NCBI GenBank assembly: GCA_902702965.1
Contig: CACRXP010000681.1
Location: 1-64,000, forward strand
Reading direction: 5' to 3'
Origin: Spirometra erinaceieuropaei
Taxonomy: Eukaryota > Platyhelminthes > Cestoda > Diphyllobothriidea > Diphyllobothriidae
DNA length: 64,000 bases
Position numbers and translations under genes: made by a program. This document shows, piece by piece, positions 1 through 13,293 of the stretch (positions are counted from its first letter, which is position 1; each line of letters starts with the position of its first letter). The notes beneath the pieces were generated by a model that saw only the letters and a program-made list of their open reading frames with translations, did not search any database and was not told the origin of the DNA.

Positions 1-2972
1 CGCCATCCTCGTATGACACCATGTACAACCTACTGGCAGTTAAGTGGGGTCCTTTACTTCACTACTGCCCAATGGGCCAACTACGATTTGTTCAGGACGG
101 AGGAATGAAGATAAGCGTACTGTGTGGATTTCAAAAGAGTCTTAAACTGCCGTTATTCTTCCAAAATGAGTCAACGATAGCTACACCTTAATAATAATAA
201 TAATCAGGGGCAAAACAAATACAATGAGGCTCATTATTGGTTTGTGCACACGTAAAGTTCCCTGCAAATTTGAGCTCGCTGTGTTTTTAGACAGTTTGAC
301 AATATTAGAGACTAATTGTATTACATAAAAACGACTATTATTTTATATTTGACGATAAAGCATACCTTAATACATTTATTATAAAAATCTAACACACATT
401 CAGAAATAGAGCCCATATTTTGTTTTCTCGCCTGCTGGTACAAAATAAAAAACACAATTTAACCCAAAAGCATGTGAGAATACTTAGTCCCGTAATTCAT
501 GCATATGTAATGAAGAGAGCTGCAAAGACACAAGTCATGATCATTTTAATTCCTTCCTCATAACAGCGCTTGTCGATCACAACCGAACCTACACGAGTTC
601 CTGGGTTTTGAATTTTACCTCCAATCTTGAAATCTTGACGTCAACCAACGTGCGTGTTAAGCCCCTCGCGGACTACTATGTTTCTTCTGATGTCAAACTT
701 TCGCACAGCTCGCCGTCTGGGGACGCCATTTATACTGCCATTAACACATGCAACATCCATGTTCATCTTCAACCCCGCGTCTCTGCTAGCTCGTCATACG
801 GACCAACAAGTATATTTCATTATCACCTTGTGTACATCTCCTTGCTAATAATGCTGAGTATGCTTAAGTGATCGGGCTTGTAGTATAACAACTAGTTAGC
901 TTGGCTTGCAACCAAATCGACCAACGGTTGCAAAAAACTAGCCATCCAGGCATAGCAGGATTAGGCATATACTTATCTATAAAGAAGATGACCGCATGAC
1001 CATTTCAGGTTTCCTACAGGAGGCCATCTTCAGAGACTGAGAGAATGCAACGTCAAATGAACAGGTAGTCTATTCAGAGGAAGGAAATGTAGGAGGAAGT
1101 GTTGGACGGGATGATGTTCGCGATTATACTGAGTTTTGTTGATCGCGCGTTCATTGTATTGTTTGAATAATAACGTGGAATTCAAATATCCGCTTCCATA
1201 TGTGTCCGAATACAGACACTGAGTAATTGCCCTCCTTCAGGAGTTAAAAATTGCTACATTAGAAATACAGCGTCTTCATTTAACATGCTTTGGTAGGATT
1301 TGCAGCGTCCCCTATTGGTCTGACAAATTTATGCACAGTTGTGTTGGTGATTTGATTCTCCACAGAGTATTGCTACAAATATATATTATATCAATTGGCA
1401 ATCAACTTTAAATATGCATTCTAAACCTCACTTTATCCGCAGCCCCTTTAAGCCCGACTAATGCTGAATAAACTGCTGAGATTTGCAGAAGTCAACATTA
1501 GTCTTCATAAGCAATCACACAGTTAGCATAGTCTAATTCGTGAATATATTACAAAACTTTGTAGCGATTATCCTACCAAGCCCATCTTTTCAAACGTATT
1601 CCATCTACCGATAAAGACATTATAAAGCACGAGATAGATGATTTTAACAAAGCGTTTACGCTTGGAGTCTTTATGAACGTCGAAACGATTACAAATGGCA
1701 ATTAGATGAGTAGCCATGTGATTTACCTCATATGCAATTCTCCAAGGATGAGTACGAGCTTACATGGACGCAACAACTTGGCTTTGTTTGGCATCCGCCC
1801 AACATTAACAACATAACAAACACCTTTAATTGAATCGTCCCGTTGAAATGCTATTTTTTCAAAAAAAATGCACGCGTTGCTTAAACGTAAGTTGATGGAC
1901 GGAAGACGGTCCGTGAGTGTAAAATAACGGATTGGCCAACTTCTGGTGTCACTGACTGCCCAGCTCATAATAGGGGGCTAAATTACCTGTTTGATGACGT
2001 TTTGCAATGTAACTATAGTTTAATATGATAGTTTTCCTCAGACTGTCCCAAGCATGCAATCCTAGAATAATACATAAAGGATAAATTGCCTATGATATCC
2101 AAGTAGGCTAAATTATGCTCGGTTTCCATTCTAACATCAGAATATTCATTTATGCCTTGTAATTTGCATTGCAAAATGCATGCATGTTCTCTCTTCCCCT
2201 AGTTACGCTCGATGTAATATTGAGACGCTGGCCAGTCTTTCTGAAAGCGGGTTTGATTTTTTTGGCGGCCTGGGTAAGTTCTTAAATAGCAGAGTTGAAT
2301 TTAATACACACACGCATACTGATGTAGTCATAAACAGGTCACATATATTGAAGTCTGATGCGCGTTTCGATAGATATATTCGATCGCGTTTTTCACTCAA
2401 GTACTGTTTCTCACCCTTCTCATTTTCAATAATATGTTAGTGTGGAAATTTATGTGGTTTGCGATTAAAAGTTTTTGCCTACCTGTCAGAGGTCAGGGTC
2501 AAATCATTAATGGGGACACATTACTCCTAAAGTTGATAATGTCCTTGTGTTTTCATTTGGCCGGTCCTTATGTTCATTTCGATTTTAGTGCTATGTTAAA
2601 AACACCTTAGTATATCACCTGTCTGCCGCAAATATATTTCTCTTTCTTGCGATAACGTAAGACATATCCAAGGTTTCAGTTTATGCAAAGTGAGTGCGTT
2701 TCAATTATTGCTCAATTCGCACCTTGCTTTATTCTGACACTAACGCCCCATTGTTGCGTGAAGTACAAATTTATTCATGCCGGAATTATCCCAAGCTGTA
2801 CTCATGCGACTGTTACCGATTTACCCAATGCTGAAATACAAAAAGCTGAGCAACTGGAATTTCACTTCTTTTCAAATTAACGCAAGATTTAAATCACTTG
2901 TTTTCGCTTCTGCGTAAAGACGTGCACTAAACGTCATTAAATGCACTTTAGAACCAATGGTATCCTTAGACA
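1..2972. other. No gene seen
   Basis: AT-rich sequence with only short open frames on both strands that show neither splice-site context nor recognisable motifs. Confidence 0.5.
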
Positions 2973-3925
2973 TACAGTGAGTGACCGATCTCTGGAAATA
3001 ATGCCTGAAATTGTGAAGTGCGTTTTCATTTACCTAGGCGCGGTTATAATACTTATTGTCCTGCGTCATAATCCTATGATATTTCGGACCAAGTGGGATA
3101 TCAGCTTTTTAATACACTGCTTTTCAATCTTCTGTTGAAACCATACTCGGTAAAAATGACTACTTCAATTCCATGCACTTTTCCCATTGATTTTCAGTGG
3201 TCTTACACTTTTAAATATATCTCATAAAAACCAAACACATATGCATTCTTTCAGCAGTTTAGTATAAATATACGCCCTCTTTATAGTTTCTGCTCTAGGA
3301 AGGAGTATAATAGGGTTTTAAAAATGTTCTCAATTATGCGATTTTTTATGGCCATTCGCATAGCATCGTAAATGGACGTTAAGCACAGCTCCTCATGAAA
3401 TGTACAACATGGTCCGCATCCATTACAAAATTATATGAACTCTGTATGATATCTTTTTAAAGGCATATAAACATATAAGTTTTTTATTAAGCTGAATGAA
3501 TACACCTTGTAGACTGAAATCAAAAAGCTCTAATACAACAAATGTTCGGTCTCTAAATTATTCGGTAATTAGATAACTTCTTTAAAACGTAATTGTACTC
3601 CTTCTTCGAGTACTAAATATAAAGATGCCGTAATTCTCTATTAACATGTTGAAAGACATGTTTTTGTTGACGGTTTATATAAGATATATTTAAATTCCCA
3701 AGACCATTTAAAATCAATGAAAAAAGTACATGCTAATTAAACGGTCATTTTTGCAGAGTACGGTTTCAACAGAGGATTGGAAAGTAATGTATACAAAGCT
3801 GATATCCTGCTTAGTGCGAAATATTTAAGGATTATGCTGCCAGATAACCTGTATTACCAAAGCGCTCAGGCCATCCTTCCTAATCAAAAACGCATTTCGG
3901 AATTTCAGCCATGCAGCCGGAAATA
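2973..3925. mobile_element. Long foldback element FB1 (Tc1/mariner-like ends)
   Basis: The left arm from about 2973 pairs with the reverse complement of the right arm ending near 3925. Matching blocks are CCTGAAATTGTGAAGTGCG with TGGCTGAAATTCCGAAATGCG, GATATCAGCTTT in both arms, and TTCTGTTGAAACC with CTCTGTTGAAACC. The arms are roughly 400 bp around a loop near 3400-3500. The left end reads TA-CAGTGAGTGAC, as in the element at 13294-14222. No transposase frame is present. Confidence 0.75.
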
Positions 3926-4603
3926 TAAGGCTTTGACCATCATAACCGACTCGAATAGCCGAACTAAAATAATTTTGAATAAAATAGCCAATGTGTGCTA
4001 GTCTAGCATTCTGTACGTGGCGGTCGAAGATATAATAAGTGTTAAACTGACTGAGATTTGTCGCATCGTTGCCTTATATATTGTGGTCATCGACGGAGAT
4101 AGCGCATTTATTGATGCACTGGGTAGACGATTTGAGCTATATCTGTCTCACGTACCCCTCCTTAAACAGTGTCAAGACGGAAGGAGGTGTGGTTATCACA
4201 GTAAACAGCGAATATGACTTGCTTATATGCATATGCCACGCACGACCTCGTGTTTTCCTAGCCTGAAGGGGTCACACTAAACGACATCTATATCTCTAAA
4301 TGAAATATGCATCTTATGTTTCCTTACAGTCGTTGACGATGTTTTTGGGAGTCTACACGTCCGTCAAATACGCAAGGAGTAGAAAGCAAAAGTAATCAAT
4401 GGAACGCCTCGGTATCGAGATTTCATACTCCGTCTTCTAGGTGGTCACGCAACAGCCCTCAATCTCATAAGTGTCATGTTATCCCGTCTATATGTTTGCT
4501 GTGTTTAATAAAGGAAATTTAGGTGGCGAACATGCCTTTTATTATGCACGACCAAATTAAGCGCAATTTTAATTTTCCAATCTGCGGACAGCCGTTTGCA
4601 GCA

Positions 4604-5598
4604 TACCGTAGGTGGGCTAACTTATGAAAGGTCAACAAAAATTCCGAAATGCGTTTTCGTTTCGCAAAAAATACTAAAGTAAAGTCTTAACGTAATCATC
4701 GTGCTGCAAAATTATACGATATCGCAGATAACCAGGTATGCCAGATTTAAACAAACATCTTTGCGACCTCTTGCATATCTATACACTGCAAAAAGTGACT
4801 GTCTAAGAGCCATGCATTTTTATCATTGATTTTGAAGGTTCTTAAAATTCCGATTACATTTCATGAAAGACATGCACAAAAATATTTACTGTTTTGCACA
4901 TTCGGTAATAAATTACGTCTGCGTTTAATTTTTTACTCAAATGAATGATTTAATGAACTTTAAAAACCTATCCTATTGTGGAATTATTTAATATCGTGAA
5001 ATGACCGTCCATACAGCGTCATGTCTCCACATTTAACAATATCGCTTGTAAAGTATATAATAGGCTAAACTCCATTGCTTAATTTTACGAACGTCATATA
5101 CTCTCCTCCTACTACCGTATAGAAATGTGTGGATTTCCGTACGCGGAAAATATACAGACTGTAGTTTGGAAGCCCCGAATGCAAGTGTAAAGGCAGATCG
5201 GGATTTAAAATTATCGGTAATAGGACAAGATTTTAAAAACCAAATTTTACCCTACCTTCGAGTAGAATAATGGAAATAAGGCGTGATTTTCTATCAAATG
5301 AGCATAAGAATGACTAATTTTATGCATGTTTCCTAAGAAGTACAATTTAATTTTTAAGGGCATCGACAATCAATAAGAAAAATGCATGCCACATATGTTG
5401 TCATTTTTTACAGAATATGGTTTTTACATACAGCCGGAAGGAATATCGTTAAAAAGGCGGCATACTGAGGTAAATATATAATTGTAGAATTATGCTGTAT
5501 GCTAACCATTTGTATAACCCTTCTTAATTAATGTTTTAGAAACGGAAACGCATTTTGGAATTTCGGTGGATATTTCATGAGTTATCCCACCCACTGCA
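4604..5598. mobile_element. Long foldback element FB2 (Tc1/mariner-like ends)
   Basis: Ends are TACCGTAGGTGGGCTAAC and its approximate reverse complement GAGTTATCCCACCCACTGCA. The block CCGAAATGCGTTTTCGTTTCG near 4640 pairs with AAACGGAAACGCATTTTGG near 5540. Inner arms with GCATGCATTTTTAT / AAATGCATGC also pair, so the element is nearly one palindrome of about 1 kb. The right half is shared with 10528-11001. Non-autonomous. Confidence 0.75.
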
Positions 5599-5599
5599 A

Positions 5600-6114
5600 C
5601 TACTGATAATCAAGTCTTGATTTAGATGTTTGTTATTTTAAAAGCTTCAACAATATTTTGTGGAAGCACTTAGATATGACCACAACCTACCCATGGCATT
5701 ATTGTAATGACGACAGAATTCACACAGGAACTACGAAGTTTACCGTGAGACCTCATTATTTAAGACCGTGTTGCGCATTTTGCGCACGTTTTAATCTAAA
5801 GCGCCGCTAATTACATCAAATCGTTACTACCGTTCTTTATCAGGTAGGACTGAGGTTGCACACTCACAATACATGGGTAATCACCGGTTCTGTGATCTCA
5901 TACGGAATCCCTCTCTCCCACCCCAAAGTAGTTTGCGCGGCCTTCCTACCTGTTTATCTGGTTTTGCATATTTGAGTTTCATGTGGGGCTGTCGACCAAG
6001 AAATCCTTCTGTAGGCCAATATACACGTGTCGGCTTCGTCAACCGCTGCCTCCGCACGCACATTCCGCGAAGAAACGGAGGAGAGCCGCCAACACTCTGG
6101 CACCCTCTACCATA
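5600..6114. other. No gene seen; GC rises toward the PLE fragment
   Basis: The first half is AT-rich unique sequence. From about 5870 base composition shifts and frames open on both strands, probably more of the PLE whose GIY-YIG core starts near 6220, but no motif is clear. Confidence 0.4.
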
Positions 6115-6500
6115 TATAAAAATGTGTCCGAAGCGATTGAATGTATCGCAGAAAAGCTCCGCGTGGTTATCGCTCACCGACAGCGACCATTCGCAAATCG
6201 ACTAGGCGAAGGAGAACAGTTGGGTCTCGTTTATCAGATCTTATGCCGGGACCGCCCTCGCCACTACGCAGGGCAAACCGTACGGCGACATAGCTAACGA
6301 TTAACGGTTCGAAGAGGCGGCCGGTTGTCTCAGGTCGCCACTCACACCCTGGAGGAAGGCCACTAATTTCACTTCGCGAGCACGCGATCCAGCGATAAGA
6401 CAGGGCGAGCACTGTTGGAGGCCTGGGTGTCTGACACCAGCTTCATCAATAAATATGTTCACATACCCCCCTGTTATCACGCGCTCCGTTCCCGCGGCCA
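6115..6500 (+). mobile_element. Penelope-like element GIY-YIG fragment, a different lineage
   Basis: One frame reads LVYQILCRDRPRHYAGQTVR (6220-6285), matching the GIY-YIG start (VYxIxC..C...YxGQTxR). A later piece, about 6415-6480, reads EAWVSDTSFINKYVHIPP, the C-terminal block of the same domain. Cys spacing and residues differ from the 37.0-kb and 53.1-kb families, so this is a separate PLE lineage. Stops between the pieces show decay. Confidence 0.6.
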
Positions 6501-7844
6501 AGAGGCAAGACTCAATTCCCAGCGAAGTATGCACACATTCACGCGGCCGTGAGACGGCGAGGGACTCAGCTTATCGCGAATACCACCCTCTGCACTCACA
6601 TCCCCCCTTCATGACTTGACTACAAAAACTACTCATTTGATGCCGCATTGTCACAGTCTGACGACGGCCTTCTTTACGAAACCGATAGCTCAGACTAAAA
6701 CACCTACTGTCACAGAGCTTGTGTACCCATCTTCTTTACAAACAATATCTGGGATTTGCGTATTCGCTTTCATACGTGTTAAAACATTCTAGTTCAGAGT
6801 GAGTGACTGATCTTATTAAATTTTGTCCGGAATTCTTGTACCACTTCTTTCTTCGTCATACTCTTGAAGGTGTCGACTAATGAGTCAGCTTGGTTATTCA
6901 ATTTGGAGGGAGGTACGGATGTGATTGACGAATTCCCTATCTCTGATACTGTTCTTCGACAAGAAAGACGTAAATCATGTTCCATTGTCGGTTATGATTT
7001 CCGTAGGAATACCGTAACGCGCGATCATTTCGCACAACTGCGTAACCGTGGTCTCCACGTCTGCGTATTTTACTTCTGTAACCCCTTGCCATGTTGATCA
7101 TGCGCCGAGGAACACTAAGAAAGCCTCAAGGCAAAAAAGCCCGGCCTAATGCATATGCACTCTCTTCCACGGTCTCAGGACTAATGGCCACGGTAAAGGG
7201 GGTACTCTAGGTGTGTTCTTTTCGAAGTGTCAGCACCGTCCATAATTCCTGACAACACCCGCCCCAATTGTCAACACTGTCTAAAAACATTCATTCACCA
7301 CATGAGTCTACTTGCCTATAAGGACATCCATGAATAATGTGGTAATTCTCCATCAGCATCGATCGAATGTTCCGTTTTGCATTGTGCGGAAAAAGGTTGC
7401 TTAATTAGAAAGGATTTTTCTTGCTGCCGCTGATATGTAAGTAGTACTAATATCAGTTTTCTTTTGTTCGCACGTTGACAGACCAGTCGCCGACTAGGCA
7501 ATCTGAACTAAATTGACAGATGCGATTGTGAGCATAGCAGCCAGCGCATATTAGAAGAACCTTTACGCCGTCAAATATTCGTAAGACTCTGCCGACGGTG
7601 AAGGCCAGAGTGTTTTAGAGAATCCTTGAGCAGACTCTGGGGGACAGTAAAAAAATAAAACTTAGAAAAGACACAGTGGTGTGAAATCTTAGGAAACCAT
7701 ACTACAGTTAATAGACAAATTGTGCAACTCATAAAAAACATTATTTTTAACCTCTCCTGGCAATATTCGTCTAAGTAAGCAAATTAAGCAGACACATCAA
7801 CGGCTTTTGGGAGTACACATTCATTTGGTGTTTCGATGGACTCA
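6501..7844. other. No gene seen
   Basis: Short overlapping frames only (for example 6864-7097), none with a recognisable domain. Confidence 0.4.
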
Positions 7845-8236
7845 CTGGAGACGGTTTTTGATTTTCTTTGCAATGTTCCAATATTTCAATAACAATTCGC
7901 GTGAAACTGTGTGTGCTGCAGCACCTGAACCTACCGTGGTATTGCGCCAAAGGAAAAATCGCGCTCCAGAAAAATCGTAGACACCAAATTTGTTCTTCTT
8001 AGGCACTGTCACCCCATCTTTCTTAGTCTGCCTCTGCCTGGCCTCCAAATTGTTGATGCAAAGGCAGACAGTGGTTTCAGTCAAATATGTGTAGGCGAAG
8101 AAGCAAAAACACATTTAACGGAAAGGCACTGCGGATGGTGCAAACTGATTCGCTTGATTAGTTGGTTGTGACGAGCCGTGAGTAAGGTTTCCGTCAGAGG
8201 TTACGGAAGACAGGAAGCTGACTGAGTGCTAGCAAA
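7845..8236. repeat. ~430-bp repeat, copy 1
   Basis: Shares GCCTCTGCCTGGCCTCC, AAATTGTTGATGCA, AGGCACTGCGG and GTCAGAGG-TACGGAAGACAGGAAGCTG-type blocks with the copies at 8765, 9175 and 10395. Coding origin not established. Confidence 0.65.
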
Positions 8237-8764
8237 CAGTCGGACTTCAAGTATGCTACATCCTTTAATGCGAAGGCATCCAGCTACGGTGCGTTCTCTG
8301 CAACTACAAAGTCTTAAGTCGTCCACTAAGCTATTGTCACATAAAATACTTGCGAATAGTCGCTCAAATGATCATACGTGGACGAAAATATGCACTTACA
8401 CATGCGCTGTTGAGTACGAGATCCACCTTATCATATTTTAGTTTTTCCCCTTAAATCCCGCTGCCGAGGATTTTTTAAAACTCTATTCAGAAATCCTTTT
8501 TTGATCTCGAGTAACCTACGGGAGTACCTATTCAAAAAGCGTTAAGTGTTACGGTATAACGCTAAAGCATCCACACTTAGAGCCCACATGAACACAACAC
8601 AATGCTCTCAGGTGAAGGGCAACAGAACAAGCGAAAACAGAGATTTGAAAGCCTAAAGCGACAATAGTAATACGTAAGGAGGCAAAAATAATGAAAGCAT
8701 GTGGCAATAGTCAATGGAAAGTTGATTAACTTATGCTCCAATTATTCTCCAAATCATCCATTGG

Positions 8765-9170
8765 TGCTGACCACCTCGCAAAAGGCTTTAAAACAGTTCC
8801 TCGGTGTCTGTACACGTGGCTTTTCAAACTCTAGTGAAACGCTGCGCACCGCAGCACCTGAACCCTCCGTGTCGATGGAAAGCTCACGTGGATGTTACAT
8901 TTGCTTTCCTCTGGCGCTCTGGTCCCATCTTCCGTAGTCGGCCTCTGTATAGCCTCCAAATTGTTGACGCAGAAACGAGTCGATGATTAGCGGTTTAGTT
9001 GATCCACCCACTAACTAGTTAGAGGAAGCGCTGCAAAAACACATTTTACTTAAAGGCACTGCGGTTGATGCACAACAACGCAGTCGATTAGTCGGTTGTG
9101 CCAAGCCATGACTGCGGTTCACGTCAGAGGCTAAGGAAGACAAGAAGCTGCTTGAGCGCTAGCCCAAATT
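8765..9170. repeat. ~430-bp repeat, copy 2
   Basis: Matches copy 1 from GTGAAACGCTGCGCACCGCAG to GAAGCTGCTTGAGCGCTAGC. Adjacent to copy 3 in the same orientation. Confidence 0.65.
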
Positions 9171-9174
9171 TGTC

Positions 9175-9625
9175 TGCTGTTATTTTGTAGTCACTAGAAA
9201 CGCATCGAGTTTCCTCGTAAGTTGCCAAATTGTCATACACAATTCTCGTGATGATGCTGTGCGCCGCAGTACCTGAGACAATGGTGTTTTTGCGCCAAGG
9301 GACAAATCACGCTCCATAAAATAGCAAACGCCACATTTGTTTTCCTCAGGCACTGTCACCCCATCCTCCGTAGTGTGCCTCTGCCTGGCCTCCAAATTGT
9401 TGATGCAGCAGGGAGACGGCGCTTAGCGGTTTTGTTGATCCACGCCTTGGCTGGCTGCAGGCAAAGGTGGGCAGGCGACGCAGCAAAAAACATATTTGAC
9501 TTAAAGGCATTGCAGATGATGCACACAGATTCAGTTACTTAGTCGTTTGCGCCGACCCATGACTGGGGCTGGCGCCAGAGGCTACGGAAGGGAAAAGGCG
9601 AGAGGACTGCTTGCAAATCACGCAA
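9175..9625. repeat. ~430-bp repeat, copy 3
   Basis: Matches copy 1 through CACTGTCACCCCATC, TGCCTCTGCCTGGCCTCC and AAATTGTTGATGCA to the GGCGCCAGAGGCTACGGAAG end block. Confidence 0.65.
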
Positions 9626-10394
9626 AATCATGCGGAGCACATCCGTTTCCTGTTGCTACATTGTCTTGAACCGTGTTCAAACTCGTTGCTGCATGAAAGG
9701 CTTAAGAGCGGTCGCTCAATTGGAAATAACTGGGCACGTAATGATACACTTAAGAATATGCTGCCAATTACCGCCCTTACCATAAACCTTACAAAATTAA
9801 CAACATATACAGCGTCGTACGAGGTCTGTCCTATCAAGTTTTTAGTTCCTCGTTTTGAACCCCAGCGTTAAGTTGGCTGTTGTAGAATTCTCTCCACAAT
9901 TTAGTTTTAAAATGCTGTGAAGGCTGTGGAGTTGTTTAATCTTAAACGGGCAATGTCACGCTATATCTCAGAAGCGACCGCATTTTGATAGTACATGAAC
10001 GCTATTTTTTGCCATCTTCACTGAATAATTTAACCTATCGATGAAGGACGAGGGGTCCAAAAAGGTTGAAGCCGATGAATGCACTACCAGAAGAGTGACG
10101 AAATCCGGATATAAATAAGTTATATTTGTCTGCCAACCCATCCACTAATAACGAATGCCACATGAAAGAGTTTAGGAAAATATTTGTTCGGTCTGGATGC
10201 ATGTCCTTTGGTGTCTTTTAACCTTCTTCATCTGGGAAAGCGCTGCACATGAGGAAAACCAACGATTAAACGAAAGGAATTTGGTGCTCGTTGACACTAG
10301 AGGCAAACAATGGAAGAAAAAGACTGTAGAGACAGGAGAATACAACTTCAGAATATGTCCTCTCAGGCCAGCATTTAAAATATTTGGCGTAAAC

Positions 10395-10530
10395 TCATAA
10401 CACCTGTTTCTACTTCCGAAAGCGCAGCAAAGACAATTTTGACTTAAATTCATTGCGGATGATGCACGTCTATCCGTTGATTTGTTGGTTGGGCTAACGC
10501 AGGGCTTAGGCTGGCGCCAGTGGCTACGAG
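10395..10530. repeat. ~430-bp repeat, copy 4 (3' part only)
   Basis: Only the last third is present (AGCGCAGCAAAGACAATTTTG to GGCGCCAGTGGCTACG). It is cut off by the half foldback element FB3. Confidence 0.55.
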
Positions 10531-11001
10531 AAATGTGTGGTTTTCCGTATGCGAAAAATATCCGCTTGTATTTTGGAAACTCTGAAGGCAAATGGAACGG
10601 TGCAGCCGCATCCAAAATTATTCAGTAATTGGAGAGTTTTTTGAAAACCGAATTATACCGTTCCTCTGAGTAGAAAATTAGACGACGTAATTATGTACCA
10701 AATGGGCAAAAAAATAAATATGTTATGCATGTTTTACAGGAAATATAGTTGGACTTTTAGATGCATCAAAAATCAATAAGGAAACGTCATGCTAAATACG
10801 TATTCATTTTTAAAGAGTGCAGTTTTTGCATGCAGCCGGCTAGAAGTTCAATTGAATGTCGGCATCCTGTGGTTACAGAAATATTATAGAAGTATGTCGC
10901 AGACTGGCTAGTTTTACCACCCTACTTAACTAATCTTTTTTTGAAATGAAAACACATTTCGGAATTTTGATTGACATTTCATGAGTTTGCCAAGCTACTG
11001 T
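10528..11001. mobile_element. Right half of a foldback element (FB3) at a TA microsatellite
   Basis: Aligns with 5117-5598 throughout (GAAATGTGTGG, TTTGCATGCAGCCGG, CCCTACTTAACTAATC, CATTTCGGAATTTTG, CTACTGTA). The left half is missing; the 5' edge abuts a ~430-bp repeat copy. The right terminus runs straight into (TA)n. Confidence 0.7.
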
Positions 11002-11025
11002 ATATATATATATATATATATATAT
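11001..11025. repeat. (TA)n microsatellite
   Basis: Uninterrupted TA dinucleotides. It directly follows the right end of foldback element FB3, whose family inserts at TA. Confidence 0.95.
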
Positions 11026-11263
11026 CAGCGAGGAGGGACGACAAAGAATGCGGGTAGATTGATACAGCACTGTTTCGGGCTTATTCTGCCTTCATTCAGC
11101 CAATCATAACCCTGACCACCAGCAGCTGAGACCAGAAAAACAAACATGCGCACAGACGCACCTGGCGCAGTCGGTCCACTACTGAGGCCTACCAGATGGA
11201 TCATAAGCACTTCATCGAACCGAAGTTCATCAGTGCCTCGCCACCTGTCATTCTCTGTCGCTG

Positions 11264-11268
<5 letters not shown>
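11026..11268 (+). repeat. Third partial copy of the large dispersed repeat, between two (TA)n tracts
   Basis: Contains TTCGGGCTTATT, CAGCCAATCATAACCCTGACC and CAGTGCCTCGCC. These match 33500-33340 (minus) and 58640-58760 (plus), the corresponding part of the big inverted pair. Confidence 0.65.

Positions 11269-11296
<28 letters not shown>
11269..11296. repeat. (TA)n microsatellite
   Basis: Second TA tract, about 245 bp from the first. A fragment of the large dispersed repeat lies between the two. Confidence 0.95.
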
Positions 11297-11298
<2 letters not shown>

Positions 11299-11299
11299 G

Positions 11300-13293
11300 T
11301 AATCTTTAAATACTGTATAAGCGAATAATGTACGCAATGTTGTATATGAAGTGTCTTATACGTATGATTATTGGAATCCCAGTATTTTAAAAATAAATCC
11401 TATCAAAGCTTCTAGAAAATATTGTTTCAGTAAGTCGGAGCTGAACCATAAAACACCTGATCTCCGTTTTTACATCCTTCTAAGTAAGATATCAGACAGC
11501 TCTTCTGCTAAAGACGAACAATTTGAAATTTTGGACTATTATCAGAAGCAATATTAGAAATTCTTGCCTCTATAATTTTTGGAAGTTTTAACAGTCCTTT
11601 GTGTCACTATTACCCACTCATCTTCACTACTGATGCCTCTACGTAAACTTTCTATGCGCGCGTGCGTACGCGCGGCCTACGGAAGAACTCCAAGAATATT
11701 TGAGGTCGATTCGGTGCATTCATGAACTCAATCGCCTGCTGAATTGCATCCTCCATACTCACAGGGTGTTTGTGACCAATCGAGATCTAATTCCTTCACG
11801 CAGCGCCAATTTGGATGGCAGATAAGCCCGTGGGAACAGCATGGTTTCGTGGGAAACGTAATTGCACAGACTCAGTTTTTGTGGTTTTCATTCATCCGAT
11901 TTGATACCTGTCATCTATTTCGCCTTCCCTCCGTCCCTCAATCGCGTGGTGGCATGGAAATCTAAGTAATGGGGCCTTCTACTGCCGCACACTCATGTTT
12001 GCAGAGTGATGAGGTAACAATGGCGTTCAGAAATCAGTCACTTCCCGACATCAGCAATCTTGAAAATTGGCGGGGCTGATTGCGGAGGATGAGGCCACAG
12101 TCCTGCTGTAAACAATTTTTTTGCACTTATGAAGGCGTAAGGCGTGGGTTTTCGATCGATGCACTGACACTGCCTGTGTGGGTACTGCGAACTTGAAGCT
12201 TTGCCATAAATGTCTTTTATTCAAAACTGGCGCTTCATGATGAGGATCAAAGTAACGTTTCCAGTGTCTGTATATTAAGAGCAAGTACACTTACACTTTC
12301 AAAGTTCGGGACAATGTTTGCATCATCTTCTCAAACACGAAAGATTTTTCAAGAAAAAAATTCTGTCGTATTTTCATGCTGCGCGTTAATGGAGGGATTT
12401 GACAGTAGGGCGTATACGCAACTCTTCACACGATTGAGCTTTTTCCGAGATTGCATGAGTTACAGGCTTTGTATGCAGTCCGCTCGTGTTCCGCCTAGAA
12501 AGTACAATTATTCCAATTTGGTGAACAAGGTCGATCAACAAGTGTCGTGAGAAAACGTCGATTTAAATTAAAACCATGTGGTCAAGTATTCCCTCAATGT
12601 AATTTTGAGATGTCAGAAAACATTATTCAAAAAATTTGATCAGTTGAAAAAACGTATTTGTTCTAAACAAATATGCAAGAAATTTTCGACAGGTATTCTT
12701 GCGTCCGCTGGCTGTCTTTAAACCCATTAGCACTGCAGTATGTCTTCATCCTCACAGTCCGAAGATGTCGCCGTATATTGCAGGGGATATCTATCGCTGA
12801 GGATGCTTCTGCACGTATTGCTGTTTTACCGCATCGGGCCGAACGTTAACTAAAATGCAATGACTGCATGGTTATGAGTACGATATGAATATCAGCCCGG
12901 GGGGCGGATGGCACCGTTGATTTAAAGTAGAAGAAACTGTGTTAAGTCCTTCAACCTACCGCTGTGCGACTGCGTGATAACCCATGTATTCCACAACATG
13001 ACTAGCATGATGACAGTCACAAAGATTTTCGCAATTTGCTCGCAAAGAATAAACGGCCAGAGAGGATCCACGTCACTAGAAGAGCCAATGCCATCCACGC
13101 CAGCGGCGGCGCGGCAAGTTCAAATTAGCTTTCTCGGACTGTGCATCTATCGTTAAATGTGACATTGTTATGTGGAGTAGAATAACATAGTCTAAGGCAC
13201 GCGAAGGACAGCTGTTTAACTTTTTTACCCAGTGCTTTCATGCCCAACTGCATTTGACCTGGCAATGTTTTACTGGACAAATGAAAAACGATC
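11300..13293. other. No gene seen
   Basis: Open frames here are under 80 codons and lack motifs or exon-like edges. Confidence 0.45.

Noticed and set aside
34..210. AATAATAATAAT run near 190 as a microsatellite or regulatory site
   Set aside because: Only about five imperfect units, with no other feature around it.
5873..6205. 110-codon frame overlapping the PLE fragment
   Set aside because: The PLE signature is in a different frame (from about 6220). This frame has no recognisable motif.
10172..10615. 147-codon frame on the minus strand
   Set aside because: It spans the junction of a ~430-bp repeat fragment and half foldback element FB3, so it is a chance frame across repeat DNA.
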